In this document: piece by piece, positions 46,266 through 57,771 of the stretch | How positions within the stretch are numbered: position 1 is the first letter of the stretch | How the letters are laid out: the number at the start of each line of letters is the position of its first letter | Origin: Scedosporium boydii | Taxonomy: Eukaryota > Ascomycota > Sordariomycetes > Microascales > Microascaceae | Direction of reading: 5' to 3' | Length of the DNA stretch: 64,000 bases | NCBI GenBank assembly: GCA_002221725.1 | Contig: NJFT01000154.1 | Coordinates: 1-64,000, forward strand | The notes under the pieces: generated by a model | Databases searched by the model: none | The model's input: only the letters and a program-made list of their open reading frames with translations | Told to the model about the DNA's origin: nothing | Translations under genes and position numbers: made by a program

Positions 46266-49200
46266 CGTTTGTGGGGTCGCCGGGAGGTGAAATATTGAAT
46301 GAGCTTAACGGGTTCAGTTCGTTCAGTTCCTTCTGAAAAGAGAAACCCGAGGAGCTGCGCAACTCAAACTAACACCCCGTGTATAGCTCCATGATGTTGA
46401 CAGAGGTGAAGAGTGACAGTATGGTTTGTATCAATGGAAGAATAAGCTCTTTGGTCGGTGGTAAAGCCTAACCTCACGTCTCGATTCAGGCTGAGTTAGA
46501 AGTAGAGGAAGAGAGACCGTTGGGGTGAGAGGACTTGCGATTCGGATTTGGCGGCGGGAGACTTGGAGGAGTATGACGTCGTCTTCAAAAAGGGGCCTTG
46601 TTTATGTGGTTTAGCAGTCGGAACGGAAGGTTCCCGTGATGGAACCGGAATAGTGGCGTATGTTCGGGGCAGTCGCCTGGCCAATGGTTTGTATTGCGGT
46701 GGCGAGAATCGGGGCAAGGGTGATCAGTCCAGGTGCGTCTGATGCGGTTATACGAAGTATATTGAAGCGCCCGGCAGAGTCGAGGCTGTGTGCTGTCAAT
46801 TACGTCGTTGCAAGCTCTCCGAGGCAGTACCACTTGTAGTGCTGATGGTGACACTGTAGACAGGCAGATCTCCTCTTGTTCTTGCTAAACGGGGCAGTGT
46901 GCACAAAGAGAGTATCAGCTCGAATTTGGCCGTGAAACGGTCAACATAGAATCGATGCCCGGCCGGAATCACTGATTTTCAACTGCAACCCCGGGGGGGG
47001 TCGACTTTGCTTGCGCGCAGATTCGGGTCCCGCTCGAAGTTGGAGATTTGAGAGAAGGCTTGGTTTTTACAATCAGAGTGATTGGGAAAGTTGGTTCCTT
47101 GAATATATATAGAAGGATGGTCGCGTGCTTTTCGGGGGTGCCGCGAGACAATGAGTAGCGTCGACCGGCGGCGTGGGTAAAGGGATATGCGGGGTGGAGT
47201 ATCTATTTTTTGCTCCTCGCAACGATTCCTCGAGAATGATGTCCGAGCGAAATTGGCCGACAACGTTCGAGGATGGCTAGAGGATAGTCACCATTAACAT
47301 GATGCTCCCACCAAAAAATAAGAAGAAAAATCCCTGTGCAGAATGCGTGACAGCTCCGTCTGAGGTGGTTGAGCAGCCCAAGAAGAACGGGGACCAGAAG
47401 TTGACGAGGGCGGAAAGGGGAAGATGGAAGAAGTGGAAGGATCTGCGGATGATGAGCGGGCAAGCCCCAGAAAAAGGCTTGCGATGTTTAATACTGGAGG
47501 GGATGGTTTCGGTAATAGGCACCGATGGGGGTTAGTGCCAGACTTGCCGCACGCACCGAATCTGGGTCGAATCTGGGTCGAAGCAATGGTGGGGTGAGAG
47601 TGGAAATTGGGGGGGCTAAAAGGTGGGCGGTGTGCGCCGTGCGGTGAGGTCAATGACATGGAGGAGGGGGGAGAGGGCAAGCCGTCGGAGAGATCGAGGG
47701 CAGCATCGATCAATGATGAATGTGTCAACTCGAAGCTTGGAGGCAACGAGCACTTGCCATTATTACCAATGCTCCGTAACAGGGACCAATGTCGGGCAAT
47801 GTTCCTGCCTGTAACGGTAATGGAGGTACGAAGGAACGGAGTGGGCAAGTGAGATCATTGTAAATCATTGCAAAGTACTAGGTAGACTGGTACACTGGTA
47901 CGCACAGTATGTACTTTGACTCATTTAATGTACAGTTGGACTTCGTCCCTGACTGTACCTCAGGACAATTCTCGACAAGAGGTATTGACCTCAGCATTGC
48001 GGTATTATTATCAAAATATTATACGCAAATCTAATCTATTCTCCAGACTTGTTTGAAACAGAGGCGACGAGGGCGCAGATGATTTTGATCAACACCTATT
48101 GAAGGATCGGCCATTGATGCTATGTACCACCAGCTTGCCGAGTGATGACGATGCCGCCCAGTTGTCGCCCAGCCTGGCTGTCGGCATGTCACCAACTTTA
48201 GGCTTATTCTAGGGTCTATTAAACCGATCAACCCCATTGTTGAAGGCGGCTAGGGAGCTCTGGAAGAAACTCTAGACTTGACATCGAGGCGAATCTCGTG
48301 CCGGCTCGGCTTCAGATGGGCCAGTCGAACCAAAAAAGCTTGGCTGTCATCAAACCACGATGCCGGGTTTGCGGAGACCAGGTATGTGTAAAGATATTGG
48401 CTCGATGGCCGAGGAATTAAGTCTCGTGGTAAGAATCCATCAATCTATTTTGATTCAGGCACGGCCGGCATTCTTGGTCGCGCCAGCTAATGCCGCCTCC
48501 GCTTCCATTAGGTATCTCGTGCACTCCTATTGTGACTCGATGTCTCTTTTTTCCCCTTTCATGATCAAGAGAAAATGCTGCCACCACAATGTAAGCACAT
48601 GCCTCTCAGCATGGACAAGCGGTCAGGAGGCAGCAGAGAAGAGAGAAGACGATGTCGTAAGGATTTTGGTTCAACCTGAACCTGCCTCGAACCCTGGATC
48701 GAATCACCAACATTGATGGAGCCACTATTTCATAATTCCGGTCCCGCCTCTCTCCGATAACCACCCTAATCGCAGATCTCAGCTATTACTCACTCACACA
48801 TCTTCTTGCTGAGCCTGTAATTTTTTCTTTTTTTTTTTTTTTTCTTTTCTCATTTCCTTTTACAGCTCCCACAGTGCTGAGGACTCACTTTTGCCCCTGG
48901 TTTCCAAAACCCGGGTCTTACGTCGAGAACAAGTCTTGCAGACTGGAGTGTAATTCACAGCCAGTGAGTGATGATTTTGTGCAGATCGTGCGGCTCCATG
49001 AACGGCTTCCCGCCTTGTGGTCCATCTCGATTTTGTCCTTCGTATACTTGCAGAGAGGTACAGGTACCCTGCAAAACGAAGCATTGATGTACTACTGGCA
49101 GGTTCAATGTTATCTTCAATCAAACTGAGCAATTGATACTTTTCAGCACTGGATACAGTACGAAGTACATTGAATTTAGGGGGCGAGGCGCAGTCCGGAA

Positions 49201-50800
49201 CTCTCGACGAGGTAAGAGTGACGAACCGAAAAAGAGTCCAGACCAGTCCATGTTGTCACCGAGGAAGATTGAGAACAGCACAGAGTTACACCACCTTACA
49301 TCAATACGTCTGCTTCACAGGCTTCTGCGAACTAGATTAGACTAACTCTACAAGCTCAATATTCTTCCACAATCTAAATTGCAGATCCTGTTTGTCTCCA
49401 GTACTAGGGCGAAACTGGATTATCCAGAGGCCCTTCCAGACTGTCGTAGCCACTAGGTCTCTCGGCACGGTGTCGTGTACTGCGTTGCGTTGAGGTGAGT
49501 ACGAAGTACTTTACTCCTCCACCGATATCACAGCCCCCCTAAGTGTAAAATAGGCGTAGGGAATCGGCAGTTTTTGATTGACCGTTCTCCAACCTATTCA
49601 TAGATCAATCAATCTCAGAGGCCTTTCTAGATTATACACACTGGGAATCGTTTGACGGACCCGCTAAAGCTGACCACTGAAGCCCACCTGGTGGCGGTTT
49701 CAGCACTGCAGTCTGCGCACCCAGTCTTCGACTCTCTCGTACGAAGCAATTTGATTTTCGTTCTGCCTGACAAAAAAAAAACGCACAGGACAATGACGTA
49801 GTGTCACGTCCCCCCTGCGACCCCACCCTGCCCAGTCTCCAATCCCGGACCCCAGAATCTCCCCCTGAAGACTGGAAGTGGATCGCTGTCTCCTTGACCT
49901 TGGAATAAGCCCCTTGGCACTTACACGAACCAAAAACTCTAATTGGTCCTCGGCTCATGGATCCAATCGCGCCTCGTTGAGGGTTTCAGACCTTTTCCAG
50001 GAACTCACTCTGGAACAATTCGAGCAAATTTCGTAGTGTATCTGTTAAGTACTTTATTGGCTTCCTCAAACAAACAAGCAATATGAGGAGATGGAGTAAG
50101 CTGTTGATTGTGTTGGCCTAGCTGCAAAGGAGGCATCTTCTAATGCTTCGTAAGAGTGGTCACCGGCCCCCAGGCTGCGATACTGAATATTAACCGACGG
50201 GATGTTCCCGTGCTCTCTTGCCTTGTCCCGACTTGGCACCTCGTCTCTTTGGACGGTCCGCACTGACCCGAGTACAGCAGTGATCACTGGATAAACGGGG
50301 ATGAAGTCCCCTCTGTTCTTTGCTGAGAACCTGCACAATCTTGGGGTCACGCGCCCCAGGCGGCAGCCGGGAGCCTAAAAACGGGCCTCTCATCCTTCCG
50401 ACTTATCTGCAAGGCAGATCACGGCAGAATCGCCCTGACCACGTCGACTAAAATAAATCGCCTACCTGGTTCTTGTAGCGGGCGGATGGATTCTAAAGTC
50501 TTCATTGTTCGTTTATACTGGCCGAGTGGGAATGGGGTATTAGACCGACATACGCCCATTGCAACACTCTCCCTGGCAGCAGTCGGTCCGGCTCGGTCCG
50601 GCTTGTCATCAAGACACGCCAGCGAAACATTTCCTGTCGTGTGTACGAACTGTGAACCTGTATTTTAAGAGTCTAGTTTCGTAGAAATGGTCCACTGTGT
50701 GGCAGTGGCACGTAGGTAGGCAACAGAGAGACGTTCCTGTGCTAGCTGTTAGTCTTTTACTAACCCTCTATGACCTGCATAAAACAAACTCTAGGGACCC

Positions 50801-50920
50801 TAGGAACCACACACGCCCCACGCTGTCTACCCAGGAGAGCAGAAACCGAGGAACCTGACATAGGAACCACACACGCCCCACGCTGTCTACCCAGGAGAGC
50901 AGAAACCGAGGAACCTGACA
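50801..50920. repeat. Perfect 60-bp tandem duplication
   Basis: Bases 50801-50860 and 50861-50920 are identical; the unit begins TAGGAACCACACACGCC and ends AACCTGACA. Two further bases of a third copy follow. The absence of any difference between copies points to a recent event. Confidence 0.95.
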
Positions 50921-51684
50921 TATCGGCTTTTCTTTTTCCCGCCTAAGAACACGGCGAGGCAGCCATCTCACATCTTCGTAGTTTATGTACAGTCAGGAAA
51001 GAAGAGGGAGTGCCCTACACTTTTCGATACAAAGGCAGGCATCCCACAGTGCGTAAGATGGTCTAAACTAGATTACCTGCCCGTTGCCACCTCTCTCAGC
51101 CGTCCATCTCAGTGTGGGTTCGTGTTTGGTGGCACGGCAGCTTTTCTTCGGCATGTCCACCCGATTCTTCCCTCAAAAGTATCAAATATTGTAAATGGGC
51201 AGATCTCAACTCCATCTAAGCGCTTGTTGTATTACAAGCGCAGCCCAAGAACCAGGGCCACCGTGGCAGTTGCTGGATGTGCTGAACAGCGCCCTTCGAC
51301 TCATCGCTTACAAATCTCACCACAATGACGTCATTAACTTGAGGTCGCCAGGCGCGCCCTTGCCTTCCCCATATTCTCGCGTCCGATAGCTGACGCGCGA
51401 ATGGTCAGACTCAGAATTCACACGACCCATGCGGCTGAACAAGAGAAATCTCTCGACGAGATTCGAAGGCAAAAAATCTGCAATGACCCCCGCCCTGCTG
51501 TGCGACGGGGGCGGTGAGATGGGATGGGAACGGGATGTGACGGTCTTCCGTTGGCGAAGAAGTGAGGTAAACTAACGGAGTAGTTTAGATGGGATGGCAT
51601 GGATTATCTTGTCATTAGGACGTTGATCGGGATCGATGCCAATTTGTCACCATTTCTTAATCCCGGCGTTGGTGTGCTTTTCTT

Positions 51685-52023
51685 ATGAACTCATCTTTCG
51701 TGGAAGTTCGGTTTCACCTCCGGGATGGGAGTACTTCGGTGACGTACGTTTGCTCCAACTGCTTCCAGGAGACACAAGACAACGACAAAACCTACGCCGT
51801 ACTTAGATTCACCCCATATGTCAGCCCATCGTACTATTCACATGTCCAAGCGTTTCGTAGCCTACACCTCGTTCATTGTCAGAGGTGTTCCGTCGAGAGA
51901 TATTCTAGTTTAGACCTCAAGAAGTCGTGTGTTTCGCGAGATCCCGATCCGAACCTTAACTTGGAACATGAAGAATCGATTCAACAAGCTCTTCACCGAC
52001 ACAACAACTGGACTAGCATATGA
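51685..52023 (+). CDS. Candidate orphan small ORF with two CxxC knuckles
   Basis: An ATG-initiated frame of 112 residues in the gene-poor interval. It contains CSNC and HCQRC spaced about 45 residues apart, the pattern of a zinc-binding treble-clef or ribbon. Nothing else is recognisable and the frame ends in a Asn/His-rich tail. It lies next to nothing informative. It may be chance; expression or conservation would be needed to accept it. Confidence 0.2.
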   Translation: MNSSFVEVRFHLRDGSTSVTYVCSNCFQETQDNDKTYAVLRFTPYVSPSYYSHVQAFRSLHLVHCQRCSVERYSSLDLKKSCVSRDPDPNLNLEHEESIQQALHRHNNWTSI

Positions 52024-52345
52024 ATCTCATACCCCCTTCGAGAAGACAGCCTCATTCTCCTCGCAGGAGGAATCACGCCTTTGCGTCTCATCATCCCCCC
52101 CCCTTTCCTCGCCTCTCCACCGATTTTGTTGACTCGAGCTCCAGAAGACGAAGTGGACACCCGCTCCAATACGAGCTTCATGGTTTACTCAACATGGTAA
52201 ACTAGTTCAAGGAGTTGTAAACTACGTTAAGATGGGGACCAAACTCTAAACTATCTTTCCATCCCCCTGCATCTTGCTTTCTCCTACCGCCACGCCAACT
52301 CGCGCCCCTGTGCGGGCCTGCCATGTCATTGATGGGGACCCGCGG

Positions 52346-52376
52346 AGCCGCGGCTCACCAGAAAACCGGTTTTCTG
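52346..52376. repeat. Two adjacent perfect palindromes
   Basis: AGCCGCGGCT (52346-52355) and CAGAAAACCGGTTTTCTG (52359-52376) are perfect inverted repeats with no unpaired loop, three bases apart. Confidence 0.95.
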
Positions 52377-53472
52377 TCCCCCCCGGTTCGCCACTGCCTA
52401 TCACATAATAGCCTTCGTTCTTTTGTTGGATAAACCTTCGAAGCCCCCCGGACTGGATCTTATTTACGTAGGCGCTGAAAGCTCCGAGGGGAGCGCCACC
52501 CATACGTTCTCCCCATCTATATAAACTTTCTCTTAGAATCGCGAGAAAGGGGGGCGGAACTACTAGAACGATTCTTTTCCCCACTGATCTCCAACCGCCA
52601 CCTCGTATAGTACGAAGTAATTTCGATGCCGTGATGGCGTTCAGTATGCCTCACCCTCAGGAAACACAGTCCAATTCCCTCCCAAGTCCACATGTCCCAC
52701 ATTCTTTCGCCAAACCTATCGTTAAGACCAAGGCAAATGCCTCCAACTTCTCCTCCAGAATCTTCTCGACCTCGATGCCAAGAAATCGTGGCAACAAGAC
52801 CTTTAAGTCGCGGGTTGTACTCATTTCTCAGTTTACGTCCGGTGTAAATTAGCCGCCCCCCTTTACGACGGCTTGCATGACGCTGATCCGGGTCCGGATC
52901 ATGTTATTGATAGCTTCGAGGAGAGTCGATGGGTGCTATATACACGGGCACTTCGAACTTCCAATCCTCGATATGAAACACATCCCAGCCACAGAACGGA
53001 TCACTTATTTCATATGACGTTTTGCTCTCGAGATGGCACGATCATGTACTTGGTAGACATAAAAAACTACATTGTAGACTAAAGTTGCCGAGGAGAATCC
53101 CATTGCAGTTGTTATTCTATTGCTCAAAAGATTCCATCTATTGTTACATATTATCCTTACAGGACTTCCACCCCGCCCGGGATGGCTCTTTCCTCCTTTC
53201 CAGTTCCACGTCCTGGCAGATGGGGGACACGTCTCCGCTGAACAAAAGAGAGAAAAAAAACAAGTGTTCGATCCCCATGTAAAAACTGCCAACTAGTTTC
53301 CCGTTGTTTTGTTGGAGGAATTATGCATACGAAGGCACACTTGCAGAGGCCTAGCAACTCTATTCAGAAACAGGTCCCCAGGCTTGCCTTCGACAAAATC
53401 CCTCCCTCGTGACAGTCAGATATATATCGAGTGACCGTGATGTAAAAGTGGCGCAAAGAAGAAGCCCACCAG

Positions 53473-54709
53473 TTACTTGAAGAACTTGGCAAGGGAAATC
53501 TCCTTGTCATCATGCTTGTTGAGAATCTTGGCCGTCGCCAGCTCAAAATCCTCCTGGGTGACGTGCACCCTCCTTTCCCTCAAGGCGTACATACCCGCCT
53601 CAGTACAGACACCCTTGAGCTCGGCACCCGAGCAACCGTTCATCTTCTCGGCGATCTTGGTGAGGTTGATGCCACGGGTAAGGTTCATCTTCCGGCTGTG
53701 AATCCTCAAGATGTCAGCACGGGCCTCGACGCTCGGCGGGGGGAACTCGATCTTTCGGTCGATACGGCCGGGGCGCAGTAGGGCGGGGTCGAGGATATCG
53801 AGACGATTCGTGGCCATGATAACCTTGATGTTCTTGGTGGGCTCGAAGCCGTCGAGCTGGTTCAGAAGCTCCAACATGGTTCGCTGGACTTCGGAGTCGC
53901 CACCGGAGGAACCCTCGACACGCGAGGAGCCGATACTGTCGATTTCGTCCATAAAGATAATAGAGGGCGCATGTTCTCTCGCCATGACGAAGAGTTCGCG
54001 GACCATACGACTACCCTCACCGATATACTTTTGTACCAGCTCGGATCCGGATACACGGATGAATTTGCAGTCTGTGTGGTGGGCGACGGCTCGTGCAAGG
54101 AGCGTCTTTCCCGTACCTGGGGGTCCGTAAAGAAGGACACCCTTGGGCTGCGCGATACCGAGTGACTCGAACAGCTCGGGATGCTTGAGGCCTAGCTCGA
54201 TGACTTCCTTGATTTCCTTGATCTGCTTATCTAGACCACCGATCATGTCGTAGGTACTGTCGGGTACCTTTTCCACCATCATGAGGGAGACGAGGGGGTC
54301 GACTGAAGATGGGAGGATCTTTTCGAGCTTGTAGCTGTCTGACAATAACGTTACTCGCTTGCCAACGGTAAGCTTGGAGACATCGACAGAGTCGGCAACG
54401 TCGACGACTATCGAGGAAAAAAGGTTAGCGGAAAGAATGCGCAAACTCGGGGATGAGGAGAGATCGCTACTCACCATATTTTCCTTCGGGGTGCACTTTG
54501 ACGAGGACCTTCTTTGTGCCCATAACCTTGACGACCTCACCTACGTAAGAGCCAGGCTGTTGCAGAAGGCCCAACTCCTCGCGCAGTAGTCGCACACGGG
54601 AGTTGTAGTCATTCCTCTGAGCTTCGAGACGTCTGAGAACGGCTTGGCCCTTGAGGATCTCGAGCTTCATCGCCTCGATCTTGTTTTGATAGTAGTTGTC
54701 GAGTGCCAT
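53473..54709 (-). CDS. rpt6: 26S proteasome regulatory ATPase Rpt6 (PSMC5/Sug1)
   Basis: Two exons, 54709-54475 and 54407-53473, joined as [15 protein letters not shown] give 389 residues, the usual size of Rpt6. N-terminal coiled coil ([18 protein letters not shown]), OB domain around [13 protein letters not shown], then the AAA+ ATPase with Walker A GPPGTGKT, Walker [14 protein letters not shown] and the second region [12 protein letters not shown]. The sequence is nearly the same as human PSMC5 across the AAA core. It is one of six ATPases in the 19S base that unfold ubiquitylated substrates. The ATG at 54709 ([17 protein letters not shown]) fits the family start. No PACE-like proteasome promoter box was seen upstream. 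Confidence 0.97.
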
Positions 54710-55687
54710 CTTCGCAAATATCGGCAGCTCCTGCTAGAGGAGGATCTCGGGGTTGGGATGGATGAATGGGTGGGTTGTGGAGAATTAGAGATGCTAATCG
54801 GATCGGTAGTCGTTAGAGAAGTTGTCGCTTGGATAGGGCAGCGGGGGATGATGATGAGGATGGGTAGTGGCGAGGGAGATGGATAAAGTCTTGGGAGGCT
54901 GTCAATCAACTACTTCTGTACGCGTGTGATGCTGCAGCCTCACACTGACGTCCAAAGGGTTGGATAAGCTCCATGCTTCAAGTCACGTGATTCAACGGAA
55001 GCTCCGACCTAGATCAAGATACGAGCTTGAAGCATTTTCTTGGCTTGCCCCACGCAAGCTCGGGACGGAAAGTTACACGACGTGAAATAGTCCCCATGAC
55101 AAGTAGAAGATCAGATCCGATTTAAAAGGTCTACGAAGGATAATAGGTATAGGTGCGGAACCCTAGGTGTCTAGATACTTAATGTCTCTTGCGTGGATAC
55201 AAGAGAGATTCGAAAACGGAGAGTCCGTCTACGCTTGACAGAACGACCGACTCAGTACCAGCACCAGGCTCAACCCTTCCAGGACCTGCCCCAAAACTTA
55301 GAGAAAACTTGCTGTTTAAGTTTATTACTAGGAAGTGCTGGACAACGTTTTTGCCAGTCTCGGACCCTGTGGATAAACTCGGAAGCTTCACTGATACCCT
55401 CCCAAGTCTCCCACGTGCGGCGCACGAATAATGGTCCTCAAGCTAGCAGCGACTATTAGCTCTTAACTCGAAGGTCCCAACTTGATGAGGCATCCTTCAA
55501 TATCACAAGCCAGCCAGCCTCAGTTCCTACGTTTTAGTGAGATGTAATCTAGCTGGTTTAAGGTCCGTCCCCGCGCACACTCGTCTTAGACTGGGCCTGA
55601 AGTCAGCAGGGTCAATCTGGCCGCGCTGATTCGACGAGAAATTCGGTGCCGGTTCACATCCACCCAAGGAACCCCATTTCACGTCAA
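54710..55687. other. Intergenic region upstream of rpt6
   Basis: 978 bases with no supported gene. The part next to 54709 is the presumed rpt6 promoter. Confidence 0.5.
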
Positions 55688-56682
55688 TCAATGATCCTCA
55701 GGCGTATCAGAGGATCCATCAGAAGGTGACCCGCTGATAGCCCCGGAAGAGTCGTGCCGTTTAGTCTCGCCCTGAAATCTCATCCAAGATAGAACAGACA
55801 CCCATCTCTTCATCGCACTGTCCGTTGGCCCGACAATTTCGTTGATTGGGATTTGAAGCGGGATGGCAATATGTATTGGCAGAGTGTCGTCGTCAGCAGA
55901 TAGGCGAGCGCAGAGAACTCTGGCTATTGAATTTGTCAATGTAATGAGAACGACCTTGAGAAGAAGAGACAGAAGTTAGCCATGACCCACGTCGCAATCT
56001 AAATAATTTCTTGATGTGGAAGACTTACTGGCAGCAGCTGTCGCTGGCCAAGCTGCCGACTTTCTAACAACATCTGGGGAAAAGTGGCCGCGATGCAGTT
56101 GAGCTCGCTCCGAAGAACGCGATCCTATGAGCGGCGTTATCGGCGACAATGCGCCCGTAGTAGTCTCCGGAGCGCAAAAAAAGTTGCAATTTGCCACGTC
56201 AACAGCTCATCTGATCTATGATAACCTGTGTATTGCCCTCTGGCGAGGTAGGCCTCGAAAGGATTATCCGGGTTCGGGGGAACTGGTCGAGCAGGCTCGG
56301 TGAGGCAGCCGATTCCGGGACTCGCCAACCCGTGGCCCACCTCAGCATGATTTAACAAATCGAGTGCATCTTGGAAGTGGTGCGCCCATTCTGAAGCGGA
56401 ATATGGATATGGTGACGATGGCCAGGGCTTGTTGTCTTGGGGTGGGCGCAAGGAGGAGGTCGTTAGCTGACATGTTTGAGCTGTCGAGAGGTCATTTTGA
56501 AGGACCTCACGGCTGGTTGGGTACAGAACCCCGAAGGGTGTATCGTGATCATCGATTATATCGATGGACAGGTGGCTGAGGCTATCATGGTCAAATTCTT
56601 CTTCGCATTGTACGTCCTTGAGGAGGGTAGATAACCGCTGTGCGGGAGATGTCATTGCATCTATGAATCCCTTCGAAGGCAA
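55688..56682 (-). CDS. Hypothetical multi-exon protein, function unknown
   Basis: A 181-codon ATG frame (56682-56137) is followed on the same strand by a frame reading RVLRSELNCIAATFPQMLL (near 56120-56030), a GTAAGT donor, and after an intron VVLITLTNSIARVLCARLSAD down to 55688. The hydrophobic helical C-terminal part resembles the regulatory region of some fungal Zn2Cys6 factors, but no zinc cluster is present and I cannot name a family. The junction between the first two segments is unresolved: no phase-correct canonical intron is visible, so the gene may be broken or need transcript evidence. The first part is Asp/Ser/Pro-rich. Confidence 0.45.
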
Positions 56683-57771
56683 GAAATATGATCATTGATG
56701 TGAAAGATGATCAACCAGAAGTAACCAGACGAGGCTCGAATAGTTTCTTATTTATTTCGTAAAAAAAAAGTTAGAGAAATAATTGGAGCAACGGCTTATT
56801 TACTTTTATCTACGAGCTAGAGTACTGCCGGTACTGCTTTCTGTTTTCTGTTTTCACGTTTATAATGATAATGATCATTGATGTTATCGTCGATGTTGTG
56901 AGGACTGGAGTAACGAGGGGAACAATTGGAGTGGATCTTCGAAGACGTCTTCCTGCACGTGGACATGTGGTGCAAGATAAGCATGTCGCCTCTTCTTACG
57001 ATTTGGGGCAGCGCGGCGTTGCTAGAAAAATAGCTGCATTTTCGTTTCATTATATCCTCATCGGCGGCGGATGTTGCGAAGTAAAACTAAAGTAGCCGTC
57101 TTTGATTGCGTGGGACCGTGAATATCTCAGCCGAGTTTTTATGCTGCCCGTCGCTTGACTCGCAGCATCTTTGTCTGCATTCCGCGTCTGCACCCGAGCA
57201 ACGTACTGTTTTGCACTCCATTTTCGTACTCGACATCTCTTGTTTTGTACTTCAGTTGTTGTATTTTTGTACACTCATTGTCCCATCCGAGACCTCAACT
57301 CCTCCTTCTCGCGGTCTCGATTCTCCATTGGATTGTTCCTCTTCGGACTTTCCGCTAATAAACCGTCGTCGCCTGATAGCTTTATTTTTATTTTTTTCTT
57401 TTTTCTCTACCTTCTTTTCTTTTTCTTGTACGAGCTCGGCTGATGTTATTTCTTTTCCTTTTATTCCCTTAGTTGGAGTAAGCTTGAACGTGACCGAGTT
57501 CCTTCCAAGGCTTCTTGTCCTTCCTTCATGTCCCGTCTCTCTCCGATCACGATTTAATTTTCTCTTCATCTCCTTGTACTTCCGTCCCGCGTTTCGCATA
57601 GGGACGCAAAGCTGCGGATGCGGCGCTCAACTCAATAAACAGATCATCGCACGCCGCGAATCCCGTATTTCGGTCCTGTCGACCTCAACTTATCCAGACC
57701 GATTCCCTCCACCAGAACATCACCACGCCTCGCGAGACGACGTAGGGTAGTAAGCTGCCGTCGATATCACC
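56683..57771. other. Promoter and long pyrimidine-rich leader of vnx1
   Basis: 1.1 kb divergent interval. From about 57200 to 57600 the plus strand is strongly T/C-rich, typical of a fungal core promoter and 5' UTR. A short upstream ORF (ATG 57140, encoding MLPVA, stop at 57155-57157) is present. Confidence 0.45.

Larger units (their letters stand above)
46266..53472. other. Gene-poor interval of 7.2 kb
   Basis: No gene with recognisable domains was found; most open frames start at non-ATG codons or carry no continuity. It includes the PTP promoter and leader, GTACGAAGTAC at 49158-49168 and again at 49499-49509, T-rich tracts around 48830, a 60-bp tandem duplication, nested palindromes and one candidate Cys-rich small frame, described separately. 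No transposase or LTR pair was recognised. Confidence 0.55.

Noticed and set aside
46496..46717. Small basic frame upstream of the PTP gene, presequence-like
   Set aside because: No ATG start (TTG), short, ends without a domain; more likely leader or promoter sequence.
47294..47848. 184-codon minus-strand frame in the gene-poor interval
   Set aside because: Begins at TTG, has no domain and no coding-like composition; treated as non-coding.
57106..57750. 214-codon open frame before vnx1
   Set aside because: It starts at a non-ATG codon, is low-complexity Phe/Ser-rich and matches a pyrimidine-rich leader rather than a protein.
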